A DNA stretch of 64,000 nt, taken from contig NW_026516736.1 of NCBI RefSeq assembly GCF_025766255.1, forward strand, positions 62,001-126,000, read 5' to 3'. This document shows positions 46,707 through 63,537 of the stretch, in pieces. The translations under genes and the position numbers were made by a program. The DNA is from Zychaea mexicana (taxonomy: Eukaryota > Mucoromycota > Mucoromycetes > Mucorales > Lichtheimiaceae). The stretch's first letter is position 1. Every line of letters begins with the position of its first letter. A model generated the notes under the pieces. It was not told the DNA's origin. It made no database searches and saw only the letters and a program-made list of their open reading frames with translations.

Positions 46707-47207
46707 ATGAATTATTATTACTCTTACTATTACATTGTTTATGACCCTCGTCGCTGCAACTCACAACAACCAGCACAACAGCAATCCATCACTCAATTAT
46801 CACTGCATAAGCTCTGGCAGGGCGAAAAGCTCAATATTGGCTTACGCCGTCAAGTACTTGTTCGAAATACCTTGTTGACTTGTCTTTTGGCTGTCAATGA
46901 TGACGACGAAAACAACAAGCAGGATCGCATTCAAGAAGAAACCTGGCTTGACGCCTGTTTTAATGACCTTGAACAAGACGAACAAGAAGTGGAGAGTGAC
47001 CACCACTGGCAGTACGACGACGAAGACATAAAAAATATCGCTGACGATACTGGCCAAGAACGACGAATATCATTCATCCACCCTCAAGGTGACCATCATC
47101 AGAAACGACAACAAGAACAAAGGCTCGCGCTTCCTACTAATACAGCAGAACACCAACGCCGGCAAATCTTAAAAAGCGATGCTAGTTACTGGCGATGGCA
47201 TTTGTAA
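46707..47207 (+). CDS. Small SERTA-like protein
   Basis: A single exon of 166 residues. After a Tyr- and Gln-rich start (MNYYYSYYYIVYDPRR), residues about 30-62 read QLSLHKLWQGEKLNIGLRRQ and continue VLVRNTLLTCLL. This fits the SERTA pattern (short helix, then LRR-VLV-NTL). In animals SERTA domains bind regulators such as PP2A and CDK4. In fungi the motif occurs in poorly studied proteins, so function is open. The middle is acidic (DDDENNKQD; LEQDEQEVESDHHWQYDDED) and the end basic with a Trp pair (SYWRWHL). No signal peptide. A clear TATA box precedes it. Confidence 0.6.
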   Translation: MNYYYSYYYIVYDPRRCNSQQPAQQQSITQLSLHKLWQGEKLNIGLRRQVLVRNTLLTCLLAVNDDDENNKQDRIQEETWLDACFNDLEQDEQEVESDHHWQYDDEDIKNIADDTGQERRISFIHPQGDHHQKRQQEQRLALPTNTAEHQRRQILKSDASYWRWHL

Positions 47208-47549
47208 TTATACTCCTTATGCGACCCTCCCATTTTTCTTTTGTTTTTTTTTGGCATTCATTAATATATATTTTGTAACCGTTTCTGCTTTTTTTTTTGC
47301 ATATATAAAGTTATGATGTATGTGTGTGTGTATATATTTAACCCTTATTCTTCTTATTCCTCCAAGTGCAGATATGTTATGTGTGTGTGTTGCCCCCGTG
47401 AAAAAAAAGGAATGTGCTGATAAGGCAAGGCAACATAAGAGTAAAACTCATGTGGTCCTTTCTTGATTAATGTGCGTGTTCCTATATGGATAAGCCCACC
47501 CACAACCATAGATATACATAGTTATTATAAAAGGCTATAAACACATGGC
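47208..47549. other. Convergent 3' spacer
   Basis: AT-rich with GT/TA microsatellites (TGTGTGTGTA near 47320; TATATATATA near 47551). It separates the SERTA-like gene and SMC3, which converge. Confidence 0.5.
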
Positions 47550-52868
<5,319 letters not shown>

Positions 52869-52904
52869 TGCTGCGTAAAAAAAAGGTTGCGAGACGAAGA
52901 AAAA

Positions 52905-52990
52905 ACGCGCCGAATTTGAGTTTTTTCGTTCTTACGCGAAATAATTTGACATCACGACGCGCCGTGACAAAAAAAGAAAATCGCGCTTTC
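52905..52990 (-). promoter_or_regulatory. MBF/E2F-like sites upstream of SMC3
   Basis: ACGCGCC occurs at 52905-52911 and 52957-52963, ACGCGAA at 52934-52940, and TCGCGCTTT at 52981-52989, within 125 bp of the SMC3 ATG. Such CGCG cores fit G1/S (MBF/E2F-type) regulation, which controls cohesin genes in other fungi. Use here is inferred. Confidence 0.45.
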
Positions 52991-54400
52991 TCGAGCCAAT
53001 GCTGCGGAGCTGGATCCGATACTCGAAAGCTCGAAACCATTCCCTTTGAGGCACCACAGTAAAAATACCGCTCACACAGCTAGATGAAGCTGTTCGTCTC
53101 ATTATAGCATACGGGATAACCTCATTACAAAATATTGCAGCATCAAGTTGAGCATGTATATGGAAAAGTATGTACTTGGCCTTTTTCTTTGGTTCTTTTT
53201 CTCACTTTTTAACCTCTATCCTGTAGAGCGCTATATGTAACAACCGATACTTTCTTTATGGAGAACCGTTTCTTCACCCTGATTATTTACTTTCTTAATC
53301 TCACTCTGCCATACCATCTGCGCCTTTACTTAATTTTTTTTACTATCAGCATAGTAGCCGTAAGTCTAAAGGCACAGCATGATGTTGTGAAAGCAATGAA
53401 GAAGGTTTTAGAAAATCAGCTGGAACTGATAGTAGTATTGTGAATGTACTGTATGTCACGTACAGCATTGGACAATGAAGAAGGAGACTATACGACTTCA
53501 AGGTCCTCAAAAAAAGCTTATTTGACTCCCATCATGATCGCCCAACGTTGAGAACTCCTAATCATCTACCGAGACCAGCATTTGCCACCACTTGGCTCGT
53601 TCACGCATCCAATATAACCGTGGTTACAGGTTCATCCGCAATGAGGGATACTGTGCGCTGTAGTATTCGTGGAATGAATTGATAAGTATGATTGTTGATG
53701 AAAATACAGGAAAAGACCAAGTGCATGAGAAGCACAGAATCATCTTTCCGGCCAAGACAGTTCCAAAAAAAATCAAATGGATGGAAACGCATCATCACAA
53801 GGTGTAATACGTCTAGTTTAAGTATATAATACAGCAGGTGTGCACGTATTTCAACATTGAATATGTCTGGTATGGCCAAAGCTGCATCCCCCAAAGTTAT
53901 TTCGGGGCGAAGCAACGCGATGCACCATATGCATTAAATATACAGCAACGCCTACCGCACCGGCGTGGTAATGAATTAGGATATTACACCCACGGCGACC
54001 GTCATCTCAAATGACCTATTCGTACCACATAACATAGGCCTTAATGAGTGCAGCGCTTATAGATATTGGACGAGGTGTTCCTGTGTCGAAAACCGTTGAT
54101 TATTGTGGGTTGACACATACGATTTTGGTAGTACGCTTAGCGTCTCGTTGCTTTATCGTTTGTAAGGCGGTAAGACTACCATTTTATGTAAACTTGAAAT
54201 TGAGAAAGAATATACGAAAAAGTCAATGCAGTAGTGTGGTGTATTAAAGAGATATGGAAAGTTTTTAATGTATGTATTAACTCCTCAAGAGAGACAGCTG
54301 CGTCGCCGGCATCAGCACTGGTATATTCTCAGCATTTTTTCCAACAATACTATAACATAGTAGTTAAAATTAATAGTAAGGTTAAGGCCCTTATATCAAA
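52991..54400. other. Spacer between SMC3 and the mannosidase
   Basis: No gene is supported. A minus-strand frame at 53601-53915 (MLRPEITLGDAALAIPDIF...) is open for 104 codons but shows no recognised family and no partner exons. Confidence 0.4.
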
Positions 54401-56831
54401 TTAAAACGTATTTTGAAGACGGATGGCCTTGGGAGCCTTGAGTGGATGCGCCTCGGTCGTAAAGACGAATTCGTCCAGGGACATGCACGATTCGTCAGTG
54501 AACATCAGATAAAGATACTTGAGCGTTTCGGTGAAGAAAAAGCTAATCATACAGCAGACACATCATCAGTTATCTCAGTAAATAACCGTTCTTTTAACTA
54601 GCATCATACATCCCTATTTTACCTTTCTTCGAAATCTAGCATGACACTGATCGCTGGATCATCGACGTTTGAAATGCTGCTGTACCCGGCCTTTACTTTC
54701 GTATACTTGTCGATGGCTTGGAACATGTCCCACCCGATGTTCTTATTGTATGCATAAGAAACACTCGTTTAAATATGACTCCTTCATTTTTTTGAAAAAT
54801 AATAAATTTTACAAACGAAGACGAGCGGACAAAAAAAACTTACTTTGTAATAGTTGCTATTCTGTGTATCTACACGCGTAAAGTAAAAGACGCTTTCAAT
54901 TGTTTCTATATACACACGAAATACCGCAACGTTTTGTATCAGTATACAAGAACACTATTGGTTCATCACCATCATATAATGCCCACTGCTGCATAAATAT
55001 ATGTTATACATTACCAGGACGCAAATTGTAAGCCGGGCTATCAATAGTATAAGGTTTCACGTCAAGATTTCCTGCTCGCTTGCCAAGGAGTGTACTTTCT
55101 TCCTCTCGCTTTTGTTCTTTATGGCTGTTGTCACCAAACACGTTCTTGATTGAACCCCGAATAGTAGGTGAACCCTTCTTTGTAGCAGCTTCCTCGGGCT
55201 TCCAAGTCCAGAATTCAGGTCCAAGACCTGTTGCAGTAGTGGTCCAAGTTTTGATGCACGAATCCATGAACGTTTTGGCGAATTTGAAATATTTGTTTTT
55301 GTCTCGACCGGAATCCATTTGACTTATTCCGAGAAGAACGTTGCCAGGCCAGAAGCAGATCTACTGACAATAGAAAGGATTTTAGTATAATTTTGCATTT
55401 TGATCTTGTGGGAAAGAGACGTGAGATAGAGTTTGTGAAAAAAAATTCGCTCCTACCAGCTCATCTGATCGGTAACCAACTGTTCCATTCGTACTAGTAG
55501 CGACAAATTGAATGCTAGGATCTTCTGCTGTAGGTGATAGCAGGTATTTTTGAATACTATCGACGGCTTCAATCCAGGAATTCAAAAGGTTTTCTTTGGA
55601 TCCCCCAAGCAAAACATGGTTCTTGATCAAATATTCGTAGTAACTGTCACCACCCATACCAACATCCACGATGCCTTGTAGCAATAACAGACAATAAGAA
55701 TATGTATATATCATAGACAATTGATATCTCTTAGTCTTCCTCTTCTCTCGGAATATAACTTACTATCATTGATAGGTTCAAATGGGTCCAATTTCCAGGA
55801 GTTGGGATACAAGCCAGGCATTCTGCTTGGTTTAGCAATGACTTTATCAACAACTGAGTTCGCCGTTTCCGCATATTTTTTATCGCCTGTGATTTGTGAT
55901 AGCCGTGTGAACTCCATAGAATAGCTTCCAAATTCAGCGAGCAAGATGGTCGATGTTGGCTCTGGTTTGCCCGTATTGAAATCAAAGTTCGTGTATGGGG
56001 CGCCGGAAGGAGAATCAAAGAGCGGCATCAGGACATGGTCCGCCAGTTCAACGGCCTTGTTTATCAGGACACGGTCACCTCTTAAATCGTAAGCAGATAA
56101 AAGGCCACCTAAGTATCGAATGTTGGTTTCGAACCCTTTGGAAAGTTGATCAGATCGCGTAAAGTCGATGGTGTTTAGAAATTGCAAGGCTTCAAGGTAG
56201 AGATTATCCAATCCCATAATAATCATGGTATCAAGACTGTCAATAATCGTAGCTAAGATATTAAAAGCAGTCAGACCATTACTATTAGCAGCAAGGACAA
56301 TATATGATCTTGTGGTATCATATGTCGATCTGATTGCTAAACTAGCAGCTACGTACCTCCCCAGCCGTTTCTAATACATAAGCCATAAACAAACAAGAAT
56401 TTCATGTCGTTAACTTGTTAGCAGCTTGTTCTTTTTCTTTCTTACAGTATCTAAATTTTTTCAAAGGCTAATGACGGCGGTGTATTGGTCTTTACTTACC
56501 GAGAATCGGACGGTGTTTCTGATACAGGCCGAATTTCATCATGGCCATATATTCCTTTTTGAGCATATCCTTTATAAGCATGAAGAAATGCGTCTTTAAC
56601 AGCCTTTGCACGTTCGTTTGTAGCAGCACACTCTGTAAACGTTGATGAGGTAGTGCGTTTAACGTGCAATTTATGACGACCAACAGTAGCAGCATCGGTG
56701 TTGCTGTTGCTGTTGTTGCTTGTGCTGTCTGTATCAGCAATAGCAGGAGCGGCATACGTTGTCGTTGTCATCGTCGTAGTGATAGCAATGACTGTTGCTA
56801 CTAGCAATAAGCAGAAATTACGGGTAAACAT
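54401..56831 (-). CDS. Secreted GH47 class I alpha-1,2-mannosidase
   Basis: Eight exons, including 56831-56500, 56370-56357 (14 nt), 56252-55764, 55675-55457 and 55360-55015. A signal peptide ([18 protein letters not shown]) and a Ser/Thr/Asn-rich stalk come first. The catalytic (alpha/alpha) barrel follows: [106 protein letters not shown]47 enzymes trim alpha-1,2-mannose from N-glycans in the ER/Golgi or outside the cell using calcium bound near the TEAHP Thr. [11 protein letters not shown] and TEAHPL are diagnostic. The start is the first ATG before a good signal peptide, and a TATA box lies about 105 bp upstream. Stop TAA. Confidence 0.92.
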
Positions 56832-56935
56832 GCTTGCTGTAATATATAACTATCACGATAAAGTATTGAGAAGCTAAGTGAGAAAGTAAAGAAAGGAAAA
56901 TCGAACAATGTATGGGCAGGTCGTCAGGTGTGGCT

Positions 56936-56945
56936 CTTTTATATC
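56936..56945 (-). promoter_or_regulatory. TATA box of the GH47 gene
   Basis: On minus the sequence reads CGATATAAAAGAGCC, about 105 bp before the ATG at 56831. Confidence 0.5.
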
Positions 56946-56954
56946 GAGATAATC

Positions 56955-58720
56955 AGGAGTGCATGAACGACTCCTTTCTTCTGAAGTTTTTAAGCGCTAT
57001 TCCAGAACTATGTAATATACTGCTAGCATATATCATCATCAGCTTTACCAAAATTTGAGAGGAGATGATGGGGGTTCGGGTTATTTACAGCTCATAGATC
57101 CATGCTTACGCAGTAAATTCTCTCCCCTAGAAAACTTGTTATTAAGTGGTCGGAACATGTTTTATTGTGTTCGTTAATAAAGCACATCTCGCAAGAAAAA
57201 GAAAAAAGGGGTAGTTGTTGATACTGGACTTTTGTCATAGCAGCTAGAGGACGGTATACATTCTCGTTTAAGGAAAACGACACTATCTTTTCTTTTTGCC
57301 ACCTTTTTATCGAACGGCAATGGGATTCACCACGTTAATATCATATATGCATGCGCTTTCAGCGTTTAGATAAAATGCTTGCTGTCCAGTACTTGCTCAG
57401 AAGTAATGGAATATAACACCGAATGCTTGTATATATATATATCGATACGAACCTCTTCCAGAAGGAACAATCACTGACCAGAGCTAGATACATGCACATG
57501 ATTTTATCATGTATTTAAAATCGACATATGTTGCTGTCAAACATTGACAGATTTCACCGAGTGTCTCGAAACGTTGTTGTATCCATTCCTGCTCAAAGTA
57601 AGAGAAAGGAACCTTAAATCTTCTGATAATAGGATGGTTCAATGTGATATATTCACGATCCAAATGCACGAACCGAAAAGACAGATTATGTACCGAAAGA
57701 TTCTATATACTGGAGATGGTATTATATCCATGTGATATGAGTTTTGTAGATCCTTGAATTCTTTAATACTGGTACATACATAATGACTCGGTAGTATGCA
57801 AGCTCTAGAACAACGAAAAATACTGCATTATTGGTGTGCTCATGCAGCTGCCAGCGTAGACTCAACGTTAATTTTAAATGATCCAAGTTGCATTTTTAAA
57901 GGTGATTTATAGATGTGGTGGCTGCTACTACTGATACTACTTGACTGCATACTGTTGACATGATAAAGTTTCGATGTTTGACCCGTATATGTAGGAACAT
58001 TGTCATTAGTGAAAGGTAGCTGATGCCGCCTTATTCATGGTAACAATTCATGTTTTGTAGAAACAGCAATAATATGCATGAATGTGACATGGGAATGTAC
58101 GCTTTGCTTACAACGACGTCCATTTCTCATTTTTTTCCTTTCACGCTCTTTGCCAACGTGTATAGTATGACACTCTACAATATTTTACGCTCATGTTCTT
58201 TACAGCCAGCAGGAACAAGTTTTTATTACCCCACTCTCTCATGAAACAATGAAATTTGTCGCCGATCAGAATATGTCCCTGTGAAAACTCGAACTAGTAT
58301 ATATAAGCAAAAGAAAATGAAACAGGTGCTTATCCGACCTACCTATCCTGTCGCATAGATAACTGACAACCTGGGGCATAACGTCATGCAGATGAAAGTA
58401 GGCACAGCAGCAGCCACATTCCACTTGTCAGATGATACTACAGATCAACTTGCTGCCTTCTGCTGCTGCTGCATGTTATTCTGCACGTTGCTTATGGGTC
58501 ATCTGATGTTGGCGATGATGGGGATCGCAGTTGTACAAAGTTGTTGTTTTTTGCCATATGAGCCAATTAGTTACCATGCTTGCCATTAGGTCCCCACCCA
58601 ACCTAACGCGCACAGGGATATTATTACGATCAGACCTGGGCCTGAGTAGAAGAACACCGAGGGAACCCCATAAGCCATCATAGTAACTAAATAAGCTCAC
58701 GACCATATTTATTCTCATTA
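56955..58720. other. Divergent intergenic region, no gene seen
   Basis: Separates the divergently read GH47 and GPLD1-like genes. Short frames (for example 57544-57735) have no motif. A TA-rich run (TATATATATATCG) is near 57430. Confidence 0.4.
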
Positions 58721-58721
58721 T

Positions 58722-58752
58722 CTCTCTCTCTCTCTCTTTTTTTTTTTCTCTC
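58722..58752 (+). repeat. TC microsatellite in the GPLD1-like 5' region
   Basis: A run of about eight TC units followed by poly-T, 60-90 bp before the ATG at 58811. Such pyrimidine tracts are common in fungal core promoters. Confidence 0.6.
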
Positions 58753-58810
58753 ACCTTCTTTCTTTCCTTTACCTCCCTTTCATTTTATACATGTATATTT
58801 ACTGGTGACT

Positions 58811-61800
58811 ATGTTTGCAACAGTTTTACTCATTGCAGCATGGCTCAATTCAATGGCAGTTGCCTGTGGCATGTAAGTTCCCTTCCTTCTCCCACCTACA
58901 CACTTTTTGCCAAGAAAAAGAGAGACTGACTGTTCTTCTTTCGGAAAAAGCTCTATACATACTGAAGTTACATACCGATCTTTAGCACTATTCGAACCAG
59001 TGACTGAAGTGCAATCGGCGTATAAATCAATCATGGAGCGATCTGACGGTTACGTTCAAGCCGGCTCTTTTTTTCCGGACTGGTAACACACAAAAAGAAT
59101 GCCCCGCCAAAAAAACCTGATTGACATTTATACACTTCCTAGGGGATATCAATGCATGGGATATAATGAAGAAGCAGAGGATGGTACGTACATATATCAC
59201 AGCAAACACACATACACATAAAGGAATCAAGCGATAAAACAAAGCTAACAAATTCCATTTAAAAATACGATGGTGATTTATCGTTCTATTGCGTAGCTCA
59301 TTGGGCCCCTTTTATTCGAACGGCCATTGATTATGTTAAGGAAACCTATCCTGCCCCTCGTACAAGTGGCGATCCGCATGTTGAGGTATGCTACAAACTT
59401 TATCTTTTGTGGAAAATAAAATTTACTTAATCCTTTGAAATATAATGTATAGGGACTTGTATCATTTATCTTTGCCATCATGTCGCATGACGTAGCCGAC
59501 GTCCGGTGGCACAGTTTGCAAGGACTCAAGGATTATTTCATCGAAGCCATGGCACACATGGATTTTGGTGGTGATTACTCAAAAGCTCACACAGCTGCAG
59601 ATACAGGCGCAGAATTCACATTGCAACATTCTACAAGACTCAACTATATCAATGCAACGTGGCATGTTCCTGTGCGTGACATTGTCAATATTTATGCAAG
59701 GCTATATAAAAACGACGCAAATGGCAGCAGGCGGATACCTCATCAAGATCATCTTATTTATTGCATGACCACAGCGTTTGCTGCGTCGAGAATTGATTTA
59801 GAATTCGGTCGCTTTTTGTTTGGATACTATGGGTCCAAGAGTCCGTTTTTGATTGAAGAGCTGGTGGATCATTATAAAGGAGGTAAACCATAAACAAACA
59901 TGATACATATACTGCTGTGGATAAGTGAAACGAGTAAGCAGAACTTACTAAATTATTTACATAATACAGGGCTACAAGATATGTCAGCCAGTATCGCAGA
60001 GTGCCATCCCGATATCATTGAGGCGCTTGAAAGAAACAATTCAGATCATAAAACATTATGCGGATCCTATTTTGATGAGGATACCACCAACAATCATGAC
60101 AAGAAACCAATAAGAGGGGTTCATCACACGCCCAATGGAAGATCATCCGATGATGCTGGCATTCAGCGAATAATCAATAACGAACTGATCAAGAAACTGT
60201 TTGATGATAAACACGGGACCCTCAGCTTGTCGTTCACGCCTACCATGACATCAGCCAGTATCGACAAAATCGAACAAGAGCAGGAGCGGGATACATTACC
60301 TATCGTCCTTGACATTAACAACAACAAATACCATGGTGTATCAGCTAAATCATACGACAATCGTTCACCACGTGGCAATCGACAACAGAGTCTTTTATTC
60401 AACTATCAGCAATCAATACCGTCGTCGATACACGAATTTAGACGCGATAAGCCAGTTTGTGTGAATCTTCATCAAGGAGAAAATGGCAATAAGAACCAAC
60501 GACGAGGACGACGAGACACGGAAGATATGTCATCTATAACATTGTCATTGCCTGAATCCTCAGCAGCCATTGGTCACGCAACTACGATCGGTGATCTTGA
60601 CGGAGACGGCGAGCGCGAACTGATCATATCCGCGCCTTATCATGGCCAACAGCAACAACAACAAGAACTCATGTCTGGTGCTGTCTTTGTGCTGAATGGA
60701 ACAAACACATTGCTCAACACTCATCAAACATCATCTTTAATTGATGATATCCGAAACGCATCCCGTGACGTCCTTATGGGAACTCATCGACGAGGTCGAT
60801 TCGGATGGTCTATGGCAACAGTAGATCTCAATGGTGATGGTATTGATGATTTGGCTGTGGCTGCACCATTTGCCAACGACAATCAAGGTCATGTCGATAT
60901 CTTTTACGGACGCAAGCATTTGGGGATTGCTTCTTCGCCCGATGTACGAATCGAGGTGCCAAATACGGAAGGATTTGGATTCGTAGTCGCCGGACTGGAT
61001 ATCGACGCTGATGGACATAAAGACTTGGTCGTTGGATGTCCTTATTGTGCTGTTGCTGGAAAACAACAGGTAAAAAGAACGTCATTTTCGCTCGTTTCGT
61101 AGAATTGGTGATAATGACTGATTTTTATTATATATCTTCATTATGGCTATTAATACTTGTACTACTACTTCTATATAGGCTGGAGCAGTTTATATCTTTC
61201 TCAGCAGCACCACCAGCAAAAATAACAAGACATATACTGGCAGGCCCGATATATCTATATACAACACTGCTCCAGAGCCGTACGAACATTTCGGCAGTGC
61301 TTTAGAATTTTCTTCTACTGCAAAAATTCTACTCGTTGGAGCTCCAGGGTGTAACAACAACGACAACAAGAAGAAAAAGAACGTTGAAGAACGTGCAGGT
61401 CGTGTTTATGCATTCCGAGTCTATAGCGAAAATTCTCTGTGGGTATCACTTGTGTGGACCATGGCTGGTACTCACAGGTTTCAACATTTTGGAAGCGTTA
61501 TCACGTTGGATCGAACTCAGCGTTTGTTGGCCGTGTCAAGTCCGTCTGAAGAAACTAAAAAGGGTATCGTACGCAAATGGCAAGCAGGCACTGTTCGTGT
61601 GTACGATTGGACTCGATTACATTATGAAGGAGGAACGACGGTGGGTATGAACCACCATTTGGTTCATCAGATGAATGGCCAAGATTCAGCCGGTCATTTG
61701 GGTCATTCTCTGGCGTTTTTTGATGATGGGTTATGGGTAGGCGAGCCCATGGCCAACGGAGGTTTGTACTCTTTTATCTCTTCTCTATATTATAGTAGAC

Positions 61801-62195
61801 TTTACTGAATCGCAATCTTGGGATTATGTAGAACGCGGCCGGGTTCACCGGTGGGTATTCAAAGATAATTCCGTGACATGCATGATAAACGCAGATACCA
61901 TGGTACCTATACTTTTTTCCAGGATCTTTTCATAACATCCTTATCACTAAAGACACCCATCCAATTTTTTTTTCCTGGTTGTTCAGAGCCGATTCGGTTC
62001 CCATATCCAACTAATAGACGGTGCTATTCTCGGGATTACATCCCAATACTACAGCCAAGGTGCCAGGTAAGAAAAAAGAAACTTGTATATTTACATGCAC
62101 ACCTTGAAGTGAAGAGAGAGCCAAGAAAAAATGGGAAAATTAATGATATATATAGGTTTGCAGGCGCTGTCCATCTGATACAACAAAACGTCTAG
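58811..62195 (+). CDS. GPI-specific phospholipase D (GPLD1-like)
   Basis: The signal peptide (MFATVLLIAAWLNSMAVACG) ends exon 1 at 58868. The catalytic zinc-dependent phospholipase domain follows in short exons: HTEVTYRS, QAGSFFPDW, DAHWAPFIRTAIDYV (His), SHDVADVRWHSLQGL (His, Asp, His), FGGDYSKAHTAADTG (Asp, His). After an inserted polar region come integrin-alpha-like FG-GAP repeats: TIGDLDGDGERELIISAP, ATVDLNGDGIDDLAVAAP, GLDIDADGHKDLVVGCP, with calcium-binding DxDxDG loops. Later repeats sit in further exons to RFGSHIQLIDG and FAGAVHLIQQNV (stop TAG at 62193). Animal GPLD1 cuts the inositol-phosphate bond of GPI anchors and frees surface proteins. Order and spacing match that family; fungal function is inferred. 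Confidence 0.88.
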
Positions 62196-62263
62196 TTAGA
62201 GTAATATCGAAAAAAAATAAAGGGAGAAAGAAACCTTTGTATATATTTACATATATACTGTCA

Positions 62264-62809
62264 CTATATAGATCGTCCTCCATGATAATCGTCTTCTTCG
62301 TCGTCATCATCAGCCAACAAGTTCAAAGGTGAATGATCAAATTCTTGCTGTTGTAGTTCAAGGTATCGAGTAGAATAATTGACCACGGGCGTTTCATCGT
62401 CGTCCATCATGACATCATCGTCCAGAGGTTGAATCACGGAATCGTTCCGTGCTACTGGTGGTGTTGCATCTAGTCCCAAACTATCAGCACCACTCATGGG
62501 AACAACATCACTAGGAGATAGTGGTGACGAAGCTAATTGGTGTTGTTGCGGTTGTTGCTCTTCGTGATGATAAAGTTGATGTTGCTGGGATACACTATTA
62601 TTATTCGTTGCTGCTTGCTCCACTGTGGCACTATTATTGTTATTGTTGGTATTGCCATCGTCATAGGGTACAGTGATTAATGACAGTTCGGTTTCTTGAG
62701 CATATCGTTCTTCTTCATAAGCAAGTTGATTCAAGTCTTCTTGAAGTGTTTTCTTTTTGATATACCATGGTTGTGGAATGGCTTTGGGCGCGAGTGTTGG
62801 AAGTAGCAT
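62264..62809 (-). CDS. Small acidic Asn/Gln-rich protein
   Basis: A single frame of 181 residues starting MLLPTLAPKAIPQPWYIKKK. After a short charged helix (LQEDLNQLAYEEERYAQETE) it is poly-Asn, Gln/His-rich and then acidic (DDDVMMDDDE; LLADDDDEEDDYHGG). A purine-rich AAAAAAAG just upstream could be a 3' splice site, so this may be the last exon of a longer gene. It converges on the GPLD1-like gene with 68 bp between stop codons. No family recognised. Confidence 0.6.
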   Translation of the reverse strand: MLLPTLAPKAIPQPWYIKKKTLQEDLNQLAYEEERYAQETELSLITVPYDDGNTNNNNNSATVEQAATNNNSVSQQHQLYHHEEQQPQQHQLASSPLSPSDVVPMSGADSLGLDATPPVARNDSVIQPLDDDVMMDDDETPVVNYSTRYLELQQQEFDHSPLNLLADDDDEEDDYHGGRSI

Positions 62810-62989
62810 AGCAACGACCTTTTTTTTTCAGGAGTCACGCGAAGCGCGCATAATGAAATTTCTACATGTAAGCGCTTCCACATTATTACACTGGCGCATG
62901 CACCTTTTTATATTGGCAGCTGGATCCTTTATGCTGCTGGCCTCTCTATTATTGATCCTGGCTCTCCGTAGCTTCATGATGACGGCCTA

Positions 62990-63530
62990 TTGATCCACAA
63001 CTACGTCCCCGCGTCCCACGGCGACGACTTCACTATCGGATGTTTGAATGCTTATAGTAAGCATATTCGGATATCGGTGCTCAGGATTGGTTGCATTATT
63101 CTCTTGCGCCAAGAAGCTCTTGACATAGTATTGTGAACTCGTATAAAAAGCGGCAGAGCCTTTGACTCTTGTTGAAGCACGCTTACTTTTATTATGTTTC
63201 TATGATGTAATCTACATACATTCCAATGCTGCGAGAAGATAAGACGTCCGAGGCGAGGGCAGAAGTCCAGTATGACGCAGCGCTACCATTTGATCACGCC
63301 GACAGCGGCGAAACAGTGGAGCAAGAAGCCGAGAAATCAGAGGATCTAGTGGATGGAGTGATTTATAACTGACGATCCTTACCGTGTTGTGGGCACAGAA
63401 ATTTATAATAATGAAAACGGAAGTGATCTCCCTTGTATCAATGACCAAGACTGCAAATGACAGTGAAAAGATGCGTCGTAGCAATTTTAGTCGGACTAGC
63501 ACGAAATATCACCGGGTAGTCCGGGAAAAG
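62990..63530. other. Spacer before the terminal transposase fragment
   Basis: No gene is supported; a 96-codon minus frame at 63212-63502 lacks motifs. Confidence 0.4.
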
Positions 63531-63537
63531 AAGGTGA

